Below are positions 56,674 to 64,000 of a stretch of DNA of 64,000 nt, piece after piece. The notes beneath the pieces were generated by a model. It was not told the origin of the DNA and did no database searches. It worked only from the letters and a program-made list of their open reading frames with translations. The position numbers and the translations under genes are program-made. The stretch is from assembly GCF_014218295.1 (NCBI RefSeq), contig NZ_AP023287.1, positions 558,001 to 622,000 on the forward strand, written 5' to 3'. The first letter of the stretch is position 1, and the number at the start of each line of letters is the position of its first letter. This DNA is from Mycolicibacterium litorale. GTDB taxonomy: Bacteria; Actinomycetota; Actinomycetes; Mycobacteriales; Mycobacteriaceae.

Positions 56674-57549
56674 TCAGCCCTTCTCGCCGCCTTCGACCAC
56701 GCCCAGCGCCGTCTGCGCCCGGTCCTCGTAGCTCTTGCGCTTGGCGGTGTCGAACTCGAGGAACACGTTGTCCAGGCCGAGCTTCCTGTTCATCCAGCGC
56801 CGCCCACGCGGCCCGAGCAGCTGGGCCGCCTGCGCGGTGAACCGCAGGAACGGCGGCACCGACACATGCGTTTTCGGCTTGTCCAGCGTCTTGACGATCG
56901 CCGCGGCGATTTCCTCGGGCTCAACGGGTTTGGTGCCGATCGTCTCCTTCGTGCCGGAGATCAGCTCGGTCCGGGTGAACGGCGGCATCACCACCGACAC
57001 GTTCACACCGTGCGGCGCCACCTCGTCGGCCAACGCCGCGGACAACCCGACGACGCCGAACTTCGCGCCGACGTACACCACCTGGCCCGGCACCGGGATG
57101 ACACCGGACAGCGACGCGATGTTGATGATGTGGCCGCGACGACGGGCGATCATGTCGGGCAGAGCCAGTTGGCAACCGGTGATCACGCCGTACAGGTTCA
57201 CCTCGATCGACGACCGGATCGCCTGCTCGGACTGCGACAGGAACGGGCCGATCGGCATCACGCCCGCGTTGTTGATCAACACGTCGATATGGCCATCCGA
57301 ACCGGGATGCGCGTCGGTGCGGGCCTTGTCGAGGAACGTCGCGAAGGACTCCCGGTCGGTGACGTCGAGCGGGTAACCCGACACCAGCCCCAGCTTGGTC
57401 AGCTGGGCGACCGCCGACTCCTGCAGCGCCACATCGCGGTCGCCGATGACGACACGGGCGCCGCGGGCCAGAAGAGCCTTGGCGGTGGCATAACCAATCC
57501 CGCGAGCGGCGCCGGTGATCGCGATGGTCTTGCCCCTGATGTTGTCCAT
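56674..57549 (-). CDS. Short-chain dehydrogenase/reductase
   Basis: 291 aa SDR. The cofactor motif TGAARGIGYA is at about residues 12-21; GDRD shows an NAD(H)-type acidic residue after strand 2; NNAGVMPIG is at about 95, and the catalytic Ser is in NIASLSGVIPVPG with YVGAK as the Tyr/Lys motif. The C-terminal extension (RFTAQAAQLLGPRGRRWMNRK) resembles membrane-associated mycobacterial SDRs. ATG 57549 is preceded by TAAAGT (8 nt) embedded in a 20-bp near-palindrome, so it looks repressor-controlled. The substrate is unknown. Confidence 0.88.
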   Translation of the reverse strand: MDNIRGKTIAITGAARGIGYATAKALLARGARVVIGDRDVALQESAVAQLTKLGLVSGYPLDVTDRESFATFLDKARTDAHPGSDGHIDVLINNAGVMPIGPFLSQSEQAIRSSIEVNLYGVITGCQLALPDMIARRRGHIINIASLSGVIPVPGQVVYVGAKFGVVGLSAALADEVAPHGVNVSVVMPPFTRTELISGTKETIGTKPVEPEEIAAAIVKTLDKPKTHVSVPPFLRFTAQAAQLLGPRGRRWMNRKLGLDNVFLEFDTAKRKSYEDRAQTALGVVEGGEKG

Positions 57550-57556
57550 GCCGCCG

Positions 57557-57576
57557 AACTTTACAGGTGTCAAGTT
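57557..57576. promoter_or_regulatory. 20-bp near-palindromic operator over the SDR promoter
   Basis: AACTTTACAG then GTGTCAAGTT; 16 of 20 positions are self-complementary. It covers the TAAAGT -10 box (57558-57563, minus strand) of the SDR gene. It resembles TetR-family sites of lipid-metabolism genes; no adjacent regulator is encoded. Confidence 0.6.
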
Positions 57577-57686
57577 TGGATCGGAAGAGGGTGGATTTCG
57601 GGCCGACCTGGCCAGATTTCGGATCACGCTGAGCAGAACCGCGCCGGCGGAATGCCTTGCTGTCCGCGGCGTTGCACAGTGAGGTG

Positions 57687-58181
57687 ATGAGTGTGCCGGT
57701 GACAGACGACGTGCGGTTCGTGCCCGTGGATCAGCACGACCCGTTGGCCCAGCCTCTGCTCGACGAACTCGCCGTCGAGTACGCGGGGCGATACGACGGA
57801 CGGGCCGAGGCGGTCCTGGCGTGGCTGCGCCGCTATCCCGCCGAGGAGTTCACCCCACCCGACGGCGCCATGCTCATCGGCCTGCTGGGGGACACGCCCG
57901 TCACCGGCGGCGCATTCCGTCGCTTCGATGCCACGACGGCGGAGCTGAAACGCATCTGGACCGACAGCGCACACCGTCGTCGCGGTTTCGGGCGCGCACT
58001 CCTGGCGGCGCTCGAGGCGGAGATCGCCGCGCGCGGCTACCGCCGGATCTACCTGACGACGGGGGACCGCCAGCCCGAGGCCGAGGCGCTCTACCTCGCG
58101 ACGGGCTACCGACGCCTCGACGAACCGCTGCCGGCCGAGGGCGAGGTGTACCCCGTCGCGTTCGCGAAGGATCTGCCGTGA
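57687..58181 (+). CDS. GNAT-family N-acetyltransferase
   Basis: 164 aa. Strand-helix pattern of GNAT with motif A LKRIWTDSAHRRRGFGRALLAALEAEIAARG, whose RRRGFG loop binds acetyl-CoA, and a C-terminal EAEALYLATGYRRL. ATG 57687 has CACAGT 6 nt upstream; the frame from 57657 is less likely. The stop overlaps the LLM gene GTG by 4 nt, so the two are co-translated. The substrate is unknown. Confidence 0.85.
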   Translation: MSVPVTDDVRFVPVDQHDPLAQPLLDELAVEYAGRYDGRAEAVLAWLRRYPAEEFTPPDGAMLIGLLGDTPVTGGAFRRFDATTAELKRIWTDSAHRRRGFGRALLAALEAEIAARGYRRIYLTTGDRQPEAEALYLATGYRRLDEPLPAEGEVYPVAFAKDLP

Positions 58182-59284
58182 CCGTCCCGCTGTCCGTCCT
58201 CGACCTGTCACCGATCCCCGAGGGGGCCGACGCGGCCACCGCACTGCGCAACACCCTCGACCTCGCCCGCCACGCCGAACAGTGGGGATACCGGCGCTAC
58301 TGGGTCGCCGAACACCACTTCGTGTCCGTGGCCAGTTCCGCACCCGCCGTGCTGATCGGTCAGATCGCGGCCGCCACCGAGCGGATCCGCGTCGGCGCGG
58401 CGGCGGTGCAACTCGGCCACACCACCGCCGTCGCCGTGGTGGAGAGCTTCGGCATCCTCGACGCACTCCACCCGGGCCGCATCGACCTCGGACTCGGCCG
58501 GTCCGGCCAGCTGCGCCGCGAGGCGCAGAACGCGCCGGTCGCCGCACCGCAACCCCGGCCGTGGCGGGAGGTCGACGGAGTCGTCGTACCCGCCCCCTTC
58601 GACACGGCCGCACATCTGCGCAGACCGCGGCTGAGCGCGCGAATGTCGGCGCTGCAACAGCCGCAGGCCGTCGCACCCGACTTCGCCGACCAGGTCGGCG
58701 ACGTGCTGGCCATGCTGGCGGGGTCGTACCGAATCGGTGACGTCGAGGCGCATGTGGTGCCCGGCGAGGGTGCCGACCTGAGGCCGTGGATCTTCGGCAG
58801 CACACCGGGACAGAGCGCGAAAGTGGCAGGGCTACACGGCCTTCCGTTCGTCGCCAGCTACCACATCACGCCGGCCACCGCACTCGACGCCATCGACGCC
58901 TACCGTGCCGCGTTCACCCCGTCGGCGCATCTGGCCCGCCCCTACGTGGTGCTGTCGGCCGACGTCGTGGTCGCCGACGACCGCGGCACCGCACGGCGGC
59001 TCGCGGCCGGCTACGGCAACTGGGTCCACTCGATCCGGGCGGGCGACGGTGCCGTCCCCTATCCCGATCCCGACCGCTGCGAACCGCTCACCTCCGAGCA
59101 GCAGGAGCTCGTGAAGGACCGCACCGCAACGCAATTCGTCGGTGATCCCGACGAGGTGGCCGCACGCCTGCACACCCTGCAGAAGGCCACCGGCGCCGAC
59201 GAGTTGGTGATCACCTCGGTCACCCACCGCCACGCCGACCGGCTGCGGTCGCACGAACTGATCGCCCAGCGGTGGACCCGGTGA
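58178..59284 (+). CDS. LLM-class oxidoreductase, MsnO8-like
   Basis: 368 aa luciferase-like protein. SVLDLSPIPEG opens the barrel, then YWVAEHHF, the signature found in this alkanal/flavin monooxygenase-like subgroup; RIRVGAAAVQLGHTTAVAVVESFGILDALHPGRIDLGLGRS in outline follows. The C-terminal half has FVGDPDEVAARLHTLQKATGADELVITSVTH. The subgroup is annotated as FMN- or F420-dependent; the cofactor is unsettled. Co-translated with the GNAT gene. Confidence 0.84.
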   Translation: MTVPLSVLDLSPIPEGADAATALRNTLDLARHAEQWGYRRYWVAEHHFVSVASSAPAVLIGQIAAATERIRVGAAAVQLGHTTAVAVVESFGILDALHPGRIDLGLGRSGQLRREAQNAPVAAPQPRPWREVDGVVVPAPFDTAAHLRRPRLSARMSALQQPQAVAPDFADQVGDVLAMLAGSYRIGDVEAHVVPGEGADLRPWIFGSTPGQSAKVAGLHGLPFVASYHITPATALDAIDAYRAAFTPSAHLARPYVVLSADVVVADDRGTARRLAAGYGNWVHSIRAGDGAVPYPDPDRCEPLTSEQQELVKDRTATQFVGDPDEVAARLHTLQKATGADELVITSVTHRHADRLRSHELIAQRWTR

Positions 59285-59322
59285 GCGCCGAGGGCCACAC
59301 CCCGGGCCGGCAACGGTGTTTG

Positions 59323-59328
59323 TAAGCT
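59323..59328 (+). promoter_or_regulatory. -10 box TAAGCT of the small membrane protein gene
   Basis: TAAGCT, 7 nt before GTG 59336, implying a leaderless transcript. Confidence 0.5.
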
Positions 59329-59335
59329 GGCGCGG

Positions 59336-59626
59336 GTGTCGGAGGCAGTCGTCGGAGGACTGATCCTCGCGGCCGCGGTGGTCGTCGCCGCGGCGGGGAT
59401 CATGCTGCGGGCCTTCATCGGCCGCCGCGCCGACCGGCATGTCCTCGGCCGCCTGACACGCCGGATCCGGGAGACGTCGCTGGGGCGCCTGCTGTTCGGC
59501 CCGGTTCAGCGGGATGCGCTGGACCCCGACGAACTCGACCAGATGATCCTGATGCCGACGATCGTGGTGGCGTCCGGACTGTGCCTGACCGCGGTGTTCC
59601 TGCTGGGCTACCGCATCCTCACCTGA
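59336..59626 (+). CDS. Small two-span membrane protein
   Basis: 96 aa. Spans are at about residues 6-26 (GGLILAAAVVVAAAGIMLRAF) and 74-94, with a basic cytoplasmic loop between them (GRRADRHVLGRLTRRIRETSLGRLLFGPVQRD). No family is recognised. It has its own TAAGCT box. The 3' end overlaps the convergent metallo-hydrolase gene by 8 nt. Confidence 0.65.
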   Translation: MSEAVVGGLILAAAVVVAAAGIMLRAFIGRRADRHVLGRLTRRIRETSLGRLLFGPVQRDALDPDELDQMILMPTIVVASGLCLTAVFLLGYRILT

Positions 59627-60359
59627 GCGCGGAGCGCGCCGCCCGCGCCGCCTCGTGGACCGGACCCCGCCACAGGGGGCCGTGCCCCGGCAGCAGGACG
59701 TCGGTGTCGACCGCCTCCAGCGCCGACAGGCTGCGCACGCACCCCGCCTGATCGTGGTTGAACAGGCGGGGCAGCAGCTGAGGGCGGGTGTCGGTGAGCA
59801 ACGGGTGACCGGTCACCAGGGCGTCACCGCTGACCAACACCCCGTCGACGACGTAGGAACAGTGCCCGCCCGTGTGGCCCGGCGTGGGAATCGGCTGCGG
59901 CGTGCCGGGCAGGGTCGCGGCCACCTCGTCGGTGAGCGCCTGCGCGGTGGGGATACCGCCCCGCTCGAGCCCGCCCTTGCGGCTGATCGTCAGCGACCAC
60001 TTCAGCCAACGCGGCTGCCAGGCATGCCTGGCCACGTCCACCGGCGACACCTGCTCGAGGTAGTCGCGTCTGGCGTGCCCGACCTCGTCGGGATGGGCGT
60101 ACACCGCAATGCCGTGCGTCTCGGCGAACCAGATCGCCGAGCCGAAGTGGTCGACGTGGGCGTGGGTCAACAGGATGGCGCGGATGTCGGCGATCCCGAA
60201 CCCCAACCGGCGCACCGAATCCACCACGTCTTCGCGGTGGCCCGGATAGCCGGCGTCGATCAGCAGCACGCCGCCGTCGTCGACCACCAGCGTCCAGTTC
60301 ACCAGGGCGGTCTGCGCGAGGTGGACACGGTCGGTGACGGCCGTCAGGGCTGCTGCCAT
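59619..60359 (-). CDS. Metallo-beta-lactamase-fold hydrolase (Rv0406c-like)
   Basis: 246 aa. HAHVDHFGS is the zinc-binding HxHxDH motif, GHTGGHC gives the next ligand His, SGDAL the bridging Asp and LLPGHGPLW the last His. This glyoxalase II-like branch hydrolyses varied thioesters or lactones. It is divergent from fgd, as in M. tuberculosis. TACACT lies 6 nt before the ATG (60366-60371). Confidence 0.88.
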   Translation of the reverse strand: MAAALTAVTDRVHLAQTALVNWTLVVDDGGVLLIDAGYPGHREDVVDSVRRLGFGIADIRAILLTHAHVDHFGSAIWFAETHGIAVYAHPDEVGHARRDYLEQVSPVDVARHAWQPRWLKWSLTISRKGGLERGGIPTAQALTDEVAATLPGTPQPIPTPGHTGGHCSYVVDGVLVSGDALVTGHPLLTDTRPQLLPRLFNHDQAGCVRSLSALEAVDTDVLLPGHGPLWRGPVHEAARAARSALR

Positions 60360-60365
60360 GCCGCG

Positions 60366-60371
60366 AGTGTA
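60366..60371 (-). promoter_or_regulatory. -10 box TACACT of the metallo-hydrolase gene
   Basis: TACACT on the minus strand, 6 nt before ATG 60359, in the 35-nt divergent gap shared with fgd. The fgd Shine-Dalgarno region (AGAGGAG) starts 3 nt beyond it. Confidence 0.5.
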
Positions 60372-60394
60372 GGCAGAGGAGTAGAAACAATGAC

Positions 60395-61405
60395 GTGGCT
60401 GAACTCAAACTCGGATACAAGGCGTCGGCGGAGCAGTTCGCTCCTCGTGAGCTGGTGGAGCTGGCCGTGTTGGCCGAAGAGCACGGGATGGACAGCGCCA
60501 CGGTCAGTGACCATTTCCAGCCGTGGCGTCATGAGGGTGGGCATGCACCGTTCTCGTTGGCGTGGATGACGGCGGTGGGTGAGCGCACCAAGCGTCTGCA
60601 GTTGGGGACGTCGGTGTTGACGCCGACGTTCCGGTACAACCCGGCGGTGATCGCGCAGGCGTTCGCGACGATGGCGTGTCTGTATCCGGATCGTATTTTC
60701 CTCGGGGTGGGCACCGGTGAGGCGCTCAACGAGATCGCGACCGGATATGAGGGCGATTGGCCGGACTTCAAGGAGCGGTTCGCGCGGTTGCGTGAGTCGG
60801 TGCGGTTGATGCGTGAGTTGTGGCTGGGGGACCGGGTGGATTTCGAGGGTGAGTTCTACCGGACCAAGGGGGCGTCGATCTATGACGTGCCCGAGGGTGG
60901 GGTGCCGGTGTATGTCGCCGCGGGCGGGCCGGTGGTGGCCAAGTATGCGGGGCGGGCCGGTGACGGGTTCATCTGCACCTCGGGTAAGGGTGAGGAGCTC
61001 TACCGGGACAAGCTGTTGCCGGCGGTGGCCGAGGGGGCGCAGGCCGCGGGTAAGGACGTGGCCGCGGTGGACAAGATGATCGAGATCAAGATCTCCTATG
61101 ACACCGATCCGGAGTTGGCGTTGGAGAACACGCGGTTCTGGGCGCCGTTGTCGTTGACCGCCGAGCAGAAGCATTCGATCGACGATCCGATCGAGATGGA
61201 GAAGGCGGCTGACGAGTTGCCGATCGAGCAGGTCGCCAAGCGCTGGATCGTGGCGTCGGATCCCGACGAGGCGGTGGAGAAGGTCAAGGATTATGTGGGG
61301 TGGGGGTTGAACCACCTGGTGTTCCACGCTCCCGGTCACGATCAGCGCCGCTTCCTCGAACTGTTCCAGCGCGACCTCGAACCCCGGCTGCGCAAACTGG
61401 GCTGA
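60395..61405 (+). CDS. fgd: F420-dependent glucose-6-phosphate dehydrogenase
   Basis: 336 aa. It oxidises glucose 6-phosphate using coenzyme F420, the main source of F420H2 in mycobacteria (fgd1, Rv0407), and is needed to activate nitroimidazole drugs. [20 protein letters not shown] opens it; SDHFQPWR carries the catalytic-region His/Trp, and [11 protein letters not shown] and [29 protein letters not shown] line the F420 site. GTG 60395 is the start; an ATG at 60390 is out of frame. From about 60530 to 61320 codon use shifts (many TTG, GTG and CGT codons) relative to its ends and neighbours, a sign of mosaic origin. Confidence 0.96.
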   Translation: MAELKLGYKASAEQFAPRELVELAVLAEEHGMDSATVSDHFQPWRHEGGHAPFSLAWMTAVGERTKRLQLGTSVLTPTFRYNPAVIAQAFATMACLYPDRIFLGVGTGEALNEIATGYEGDWPDFKERFARLRESVRLMRELWLGDRVDFEGEFYRTKGASIYDVPEGGVPVYVAAGGPVVAKYAGRAGDGFICTSGKGEELYRDKLLPAVAEGAQAAGKDVAAVDKMIEIKISYDTDPELALENTRFWAPLSLTAEQKHSIDDPIEMEKAADELPIEQVAKRWIVASDPDEAVEKVKDYVGWGLNHLVFHAPGHDQRRFLELFQRDLEPRLRKLG

Positions 61406-61408
61406 CGG

Positions 61409-63046
61409 TCACTGCGGCGGAGCGGGCCGCCCGGTCACCCGGTACACGCGGAACATCTCGTCGGGTGTCGGACCGTCGGCGGACAGCACCAGGTCGGCGA
61501 TGCCCGCACCGTCGTCCCACATCGACTCGTAGCGGCGGTTGACGGCATCGGCGACGTTGAGCCGGGGGTTGGTCGCGACGATGTAGCGGATGCCGAAGTC
61601 CCACGGGCGGTTCAGTGCCGCGGTGAAGTCGTAGTCGCTGGTGATCACGAACTGCTTCGGATCCGTCGACGACAGCCAGATGCCCCAGGTGAGGAAGCTG
61701 TCCATCAGCACCGACCCCGGCGGGAGATCCTTGGCGTCGAACCACTGCGCGAGGGTGCGCTCGCTGATCAACCGGCGACGGGCGGGATGCTCGGCGGGCG
61801 GATGTCCCTGCGGGTCGACCAGCGAGACGAACCCCGATTCGAGCTGTCCGTAGGCGACGTCCTCGTTGGTGATCAGCCGACCGGTGAACGGGATCGCCAC
61901 CACCAGTGAGGCGGTGAGCAGCAGGACCGCCGGCCACTTCGCCCGGTGCCAGCACGCCAGCGCCACGCAGATCACCAGCGGGATCGCCAGCAGGTAGAAG
62001 CGGAACCAGCCGAACGTGGTCGAACTGGCCTGCGCGGCAACGGCGAACGCCAGCGTGCCGCCGAACACCGCCACCGGGACGGCGGTCGTCACTGTCCTGC
62101 GCACCGCCGCAACCACCACGGCCACCGCGACCGCAACGCCGACCAGCGGCTGCATACCGAACAACCGCGAGGCGATCACCGGCCAGGTCGACCCGGCGTC
62201 GTGGCCGGCGGTGTGCGCGAGCCGGCCCGCCACCTGGCTGGAGTTGCCGTACTGGGACGTCAGCGTGGCGAACAGTTCGTCGTTGATGATCCACCCGGTG
62301 ACCGCCCAGGCGACGAACGCCGTGGCGAAGGGGAACATCGCGATCAGCACGTTGAGCACGGTCGAGGACCGCCGCACCGCATGTGGGGAGCGCACCCAGC
62401 TGACCGCGGCGACCACCACGAGCACACCGATCGCCGCCGGGAGTGCCTCGTAGCGTGCGAGATAGCCGACGCCGAGGGCGAGGCCGGTCAGCGCCAGATC
62501 ACCGACCCTTCCATGCTCGCACCACAGTATGAGGTGGCGGACGCACCACAGCAGGCTGAACATCTGCGCGGCCTCGCTGAGGCCGGAGGCGCCGTAGAGC
62601 ACGATCATCGGGTGCAGCGCGAACGCGGCGACCGCGATCCACTGCCAGCCGCGGCTGACACCGCGGTCGATCGCGATACGGCGCAGCACCACGGCGGCAC
62701 CCGCCATGAACAGCGCGCTCTGCACAACCCCGGCCAGGCCGGCGTGTTTGAGGGCCGGCCACCACTGGCTCAGCCACACCAGCGGGATCTCGACGATGCT
62801 GGGCAGTGGGTTCCACACGAACCCGATCGCCGACAGGTGCGGATCCCGGGACTGCAGTGCGAAACCGGCGTTGGCCACCCGGTTCGGCGCATCCGGTTCG
62901 AAGATGTTGTAACGCAGCACCAGAACCGCACCGACCGCGAAGTAGCCGGCAGCCAGCACGCAGTACAGCAGGACGCCGGGCCAGCGGGCGGGGCCGGTGG
63001 GCACCGCCCGCTGTGCCGGTGCAGCGGCCGGCAGCGTCGTGGTCAC
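61409..63046 (-). CDS. GT-C-like polytopic membrane glycosyltransferase, putative
   Basis: 545 aa with about 10-11 spans and a C-terminal soluble part (about 425-545). The N-terminus has a span at 24-45 followed by an external FEPDAPNRVANAG loop whose acidic residues recall the GT-C catalytic loop (Asp-Glu type); LARYEALPAAIGVLV lies mid-protein. The soluble domain contains SVLMDSFLTWGIWLSSTDPKQFVITSDYDF. GT-C enzymes use polyprenyl-phosphate sugars; the assignment is by topology only. It follows the BcsB-like gene by 3 nt, so the two probably work together in an envelope polysaccharide or glycoconjugate pathway. Confidence 0.6.
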   Translation of the reverse strand: MTTTLPAAAPAQRAVPTGPARWPGVLLYCVLAAGYFAVGAVLVLRYNIFEPDAPNRVANAGFALQSRDPHLSAIGFVWNPLPSIVEIPLVWLSQWWPALKHAGLAGVVQSALFMAGAAVVLRRIAIDRGVSRGWQWIAVAAFALHPMIVLYGASGLSEAAQMFSLLWCVRHLILWCEHGRVGDLALTGLALGVGYLARYEALPAAIGVLVVVAAVSWVRSPHAVRRSSTVLNVLIAMFPFATAFVAWAVTGWIINDELFATLTSQYGNSSQVAGRLAHTAGHDAGSTWPVIASRLFGMQPLVGVAVAVAVVVAAVRRTVTTAVPVAVFGGTLAFAVAAQASSTTFGWFRFYLLAIPLVICVALACWHRAKWPAVLLLTASLVVAIPFTGRLITNEDVAYGQLESGFVSLVDPQGHPPAEHPARRRLISERTLAQWFDAKDLPPGSVLMDSFLTWGIWLSSTDPKQFVITSDYDFTAALNRPWDFGIRYIVATNPRLNVADAVNRRYESMWDDGAGIADLVLSADGPTPDEMFRVYRVTGRPAPPQ

Positions 63047-63049
63047 GGG

Positions 63050-64000
63050 TCAGGCTCTGCCGCGCGACCGGCGATACCGCACCGTGAACACGGCGCCCGC
63101 GGCCAACGCCGCCAGTCCGACCACGGCGGCGCTGACCCAGCCCCAGACCTGCCAGCCCGGGCCGGGTGCCGGCTGGTGGGCCATCGGGCCGCCCTGTGCG
63201 ACAGTGAGATTCACCGTCTCCCTGGCCGCGCCGGTGGCCACCACGTCACCGGACAGTGAGGCCCAGCGCTGCGGGAGCTCGCGGACATACCGCAACGAAT
63301 CGTCGAGCAGCGACCAGTCACCGCCGCCGGACACCGCCAGCACCGTGCGGCCGTTGTCGTTGAACGCCTGCAGTGAGCTGACCGATCCCCGGAAGTCCAC
63401 CCCGGTGGCCGTGGTCCCGCCGACGGTGAGCCGGTCCGGCGCCTCGGCCGCCAGCGGCGGGGACATTCCGGCCTGGGCCAGCTCCGGCCCCTCGACGACA
63501 GCGAGAAGGGGGCTGCGCGAGCCGATCACGTCCTCGAACGCGGCGAGGCGGGGCCGCAGCAGCATCGCCGTCTGCTGACCCATCAGGTTGATCGCCTGCG
63601 CGGCGTAACCGATCCTATCCGGGCTGGTGAGGGTGACGTCGAAGTCGGGGGTGAAGGCCATCGGCAGCACGGGGAACCCGCCCCTGTTGTTGTCTCCCGG
63701 CGTCACGCTCACCGTCGATTGTGGGTCGAGCGCGAACGTGATCCGGTCGGTGAGCGGTGCGCACTCCTGACGGGGGATGTAGCGCAGCTCCAGCGCCAGG
63801 CCCACGTTGGAGGTGATGGTCTCGGCGGGGATGGTCGTGCTCACGTCGAGAGTGCCGGATTCGTCGAGGGTGTGGGTGGCCACCACCGTGCCGGCGGAGC
63901 GGATCAACACCGAGGCCTCGCCGCCCACGACAGGTGTGTACTTGGCCTTGATGTGGACATCGGCCCGCGTGACCGGTCCGACGCCGAACGCGCTGACGTC
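63050..64000 (-). CDS. BcsB-like exported protein with C-terminal anchor (5' end outside window)
   Basis: At least 316 aa; the frame is open to the window edge (KAKYTPVVGGEASVLIRS), so the start is missing. The visible part is beta-rich: SVLIRSAGTVVATHTLDESGTL, TTIPAETITSNVGLALELRYIPRQEC and LDPQSTVSVTPGDNN in outline, patterns like the jelly-roll/carbohydrate-binding modules of BcsB, followed by a domain about 130-265 and one C-terminal span (about 261-283) with a basic RYRRSRGRA tail. BcsB is the extracytoplasmic partner of cellulose synthase BcsA. A BcsA-like synthase would be expected just outside the window. Moderate confidence. Confidence 0.5.
   Translation of the reverse strand, partial: DVSAFGVGPVTRADVHIKAKYTPVVGGEASVLIRSAGTVVATHTLDESGTLDVSTTIPAETITSNVGLALELRYIPRQECAPLTDRITFALDPQSTVSVTPGDNNRGGFPVLPMAFTPDFDVTLTSPDRIGYAAQAINLMGQQTAMLLRPRLAAFEDVIGSRSPLLAVVEGPELAQAGMSPPLAAEAPDRLTVGGTTATGVDFRGSVSSLQAFNDNGRTVLAVSGGGDWSLLDDSLRYVRELPQRWASLSGDVVATGAARETVNLTVAQGGPMAHQPAPGPGWQVWGWVSAAVVGLAALAAGAVFTVRYRRSRGRA

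Noticed and set aside
57594..57622. Two GATTTCGG motifs resembling an arm of the 49-bp repeat
   Set aside because: They are in direct, not inverted, orientation, and the conserved interior TGGTTGCGGT is absent.
61946..63259. 437-codon plus-strand frame opposite the GT-C-like gene
   Set aside because: Arg/His/Gln/Gly-rich shadow; the minus-strand frame has clear membrane spans.

Overview
The window is GC-rich, densely packed DNA from a mycobacterium, most likely a rapidly growing species (Mycolicibacterium type). The evidence is the gene content: iniA/iniC dynamin-like GTPases, dnaK-grpE-dnaJ-hspR, clpB next to the trehalose monomycolate transport factor ttfA, F420-dependent glucose-6-phosphate dehydrogenase (fgd) with several other F420-type luciferase-like oxidoreductases, and many Rv03xx-type genes. 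No rRNA, tRNA, CRISPR, insertion sequence or prophage was recognised. Species assignment is inference; no database was searched.

Layout. 1-6.4 kb: iniA (5' truncated by the window), iniC, a membrane-anchored degenerate Hsp70-like protein, a strong hairpin, then two convergent single-pass Thr/Pro-rich envelope proteins. 6.4-11.2 kb (minus): zwf, a GH15 trehalase-like enzyme, a TIGR03085-like protein and an LLM oxidoreductase in one tight operon. 11.3-11.85 kb: a frameshifted lipoprotein gene. 11.85-16.3 kb: a stacked heat-shock control region and dnaK-grpE-dnaJ-hspR. 16.3-21.4 kb: aldose epimerase-like protein, type II flavohemoglobin-like protein, a six-span membrane protein divergent from its TetR, a GAP-family membrane protein and a CYTH protein. 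21.5-27.5 kb: clpB under HspR/SigH-type control with a UUCG terminator, then ttfA, an SDR, a lipoprotein and a SpoU/TrmH RNA methyltransferase. 27.4-29.5 kb: a TetR-MFS efflux pair. 29.6-35.5 kb: GH76, NhaA-thioredoxin fusion, XdhC-like, epoxide-hydrolase-like and LLM genes. 35.5-41.9 kb: SDR plus a hidden 47-residue gene, nitronate monooxygenase, DedA, alcohol dehydrogenase, fba, an Rv0361-like protein and an Rv0360c-like protein. 41.9-48.3 kb: CDF metal exporter, M50 protease, Rv0358-like protein, purA, thioesterase, membrane protein, and a ferredoxin/P450 pair. 48.3-52.9 kb: MMPL transporter/MarR, an antiporter and a UBP zinc finger. 52.9-56.7 kb: purT, membrane protein, rhodanese, metZ, small protein. 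56.7-64 kb: SDR, GNAT, LLM, small membrane protein, MBL hydrolase, fgd, and a GT-C-like membrane protein with a BcsB-like protein cut by the window end.

How it fits together. The heat-shock genes form one regulon: HspR, encoded at the end of the dnaK operon, can bind HAIR-type inverted repeats before both dnaK and clpB, and SigH/SigE-like promoters lie at both. zwf and fgd feed reducing power and F420H2, and several F420-type oxidoreductases are encoded nearby. Genes are tightly coupled (ATGA/GTGA overlaps), convergent genes often overlap, and many starts have a TANNNT box 6-8 bases upstream, which implies leaderless transcripts. From memory of M. tuberculosis H37Rv locus numbers and strands, the block from the flavohemoglobin gene to purA is inverted as a unit relative to that genome.

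The best candidate for something under-described is the 1-6.4 kb cluster: two dynamin-like GTPases, a membrane-anchored Hsp70-like domain with a damaged nucleotide site, and two single-pass low-complexity proteins, two of the three membrane proteins sharing the same tryptophan-containing motif just before the membrane span.
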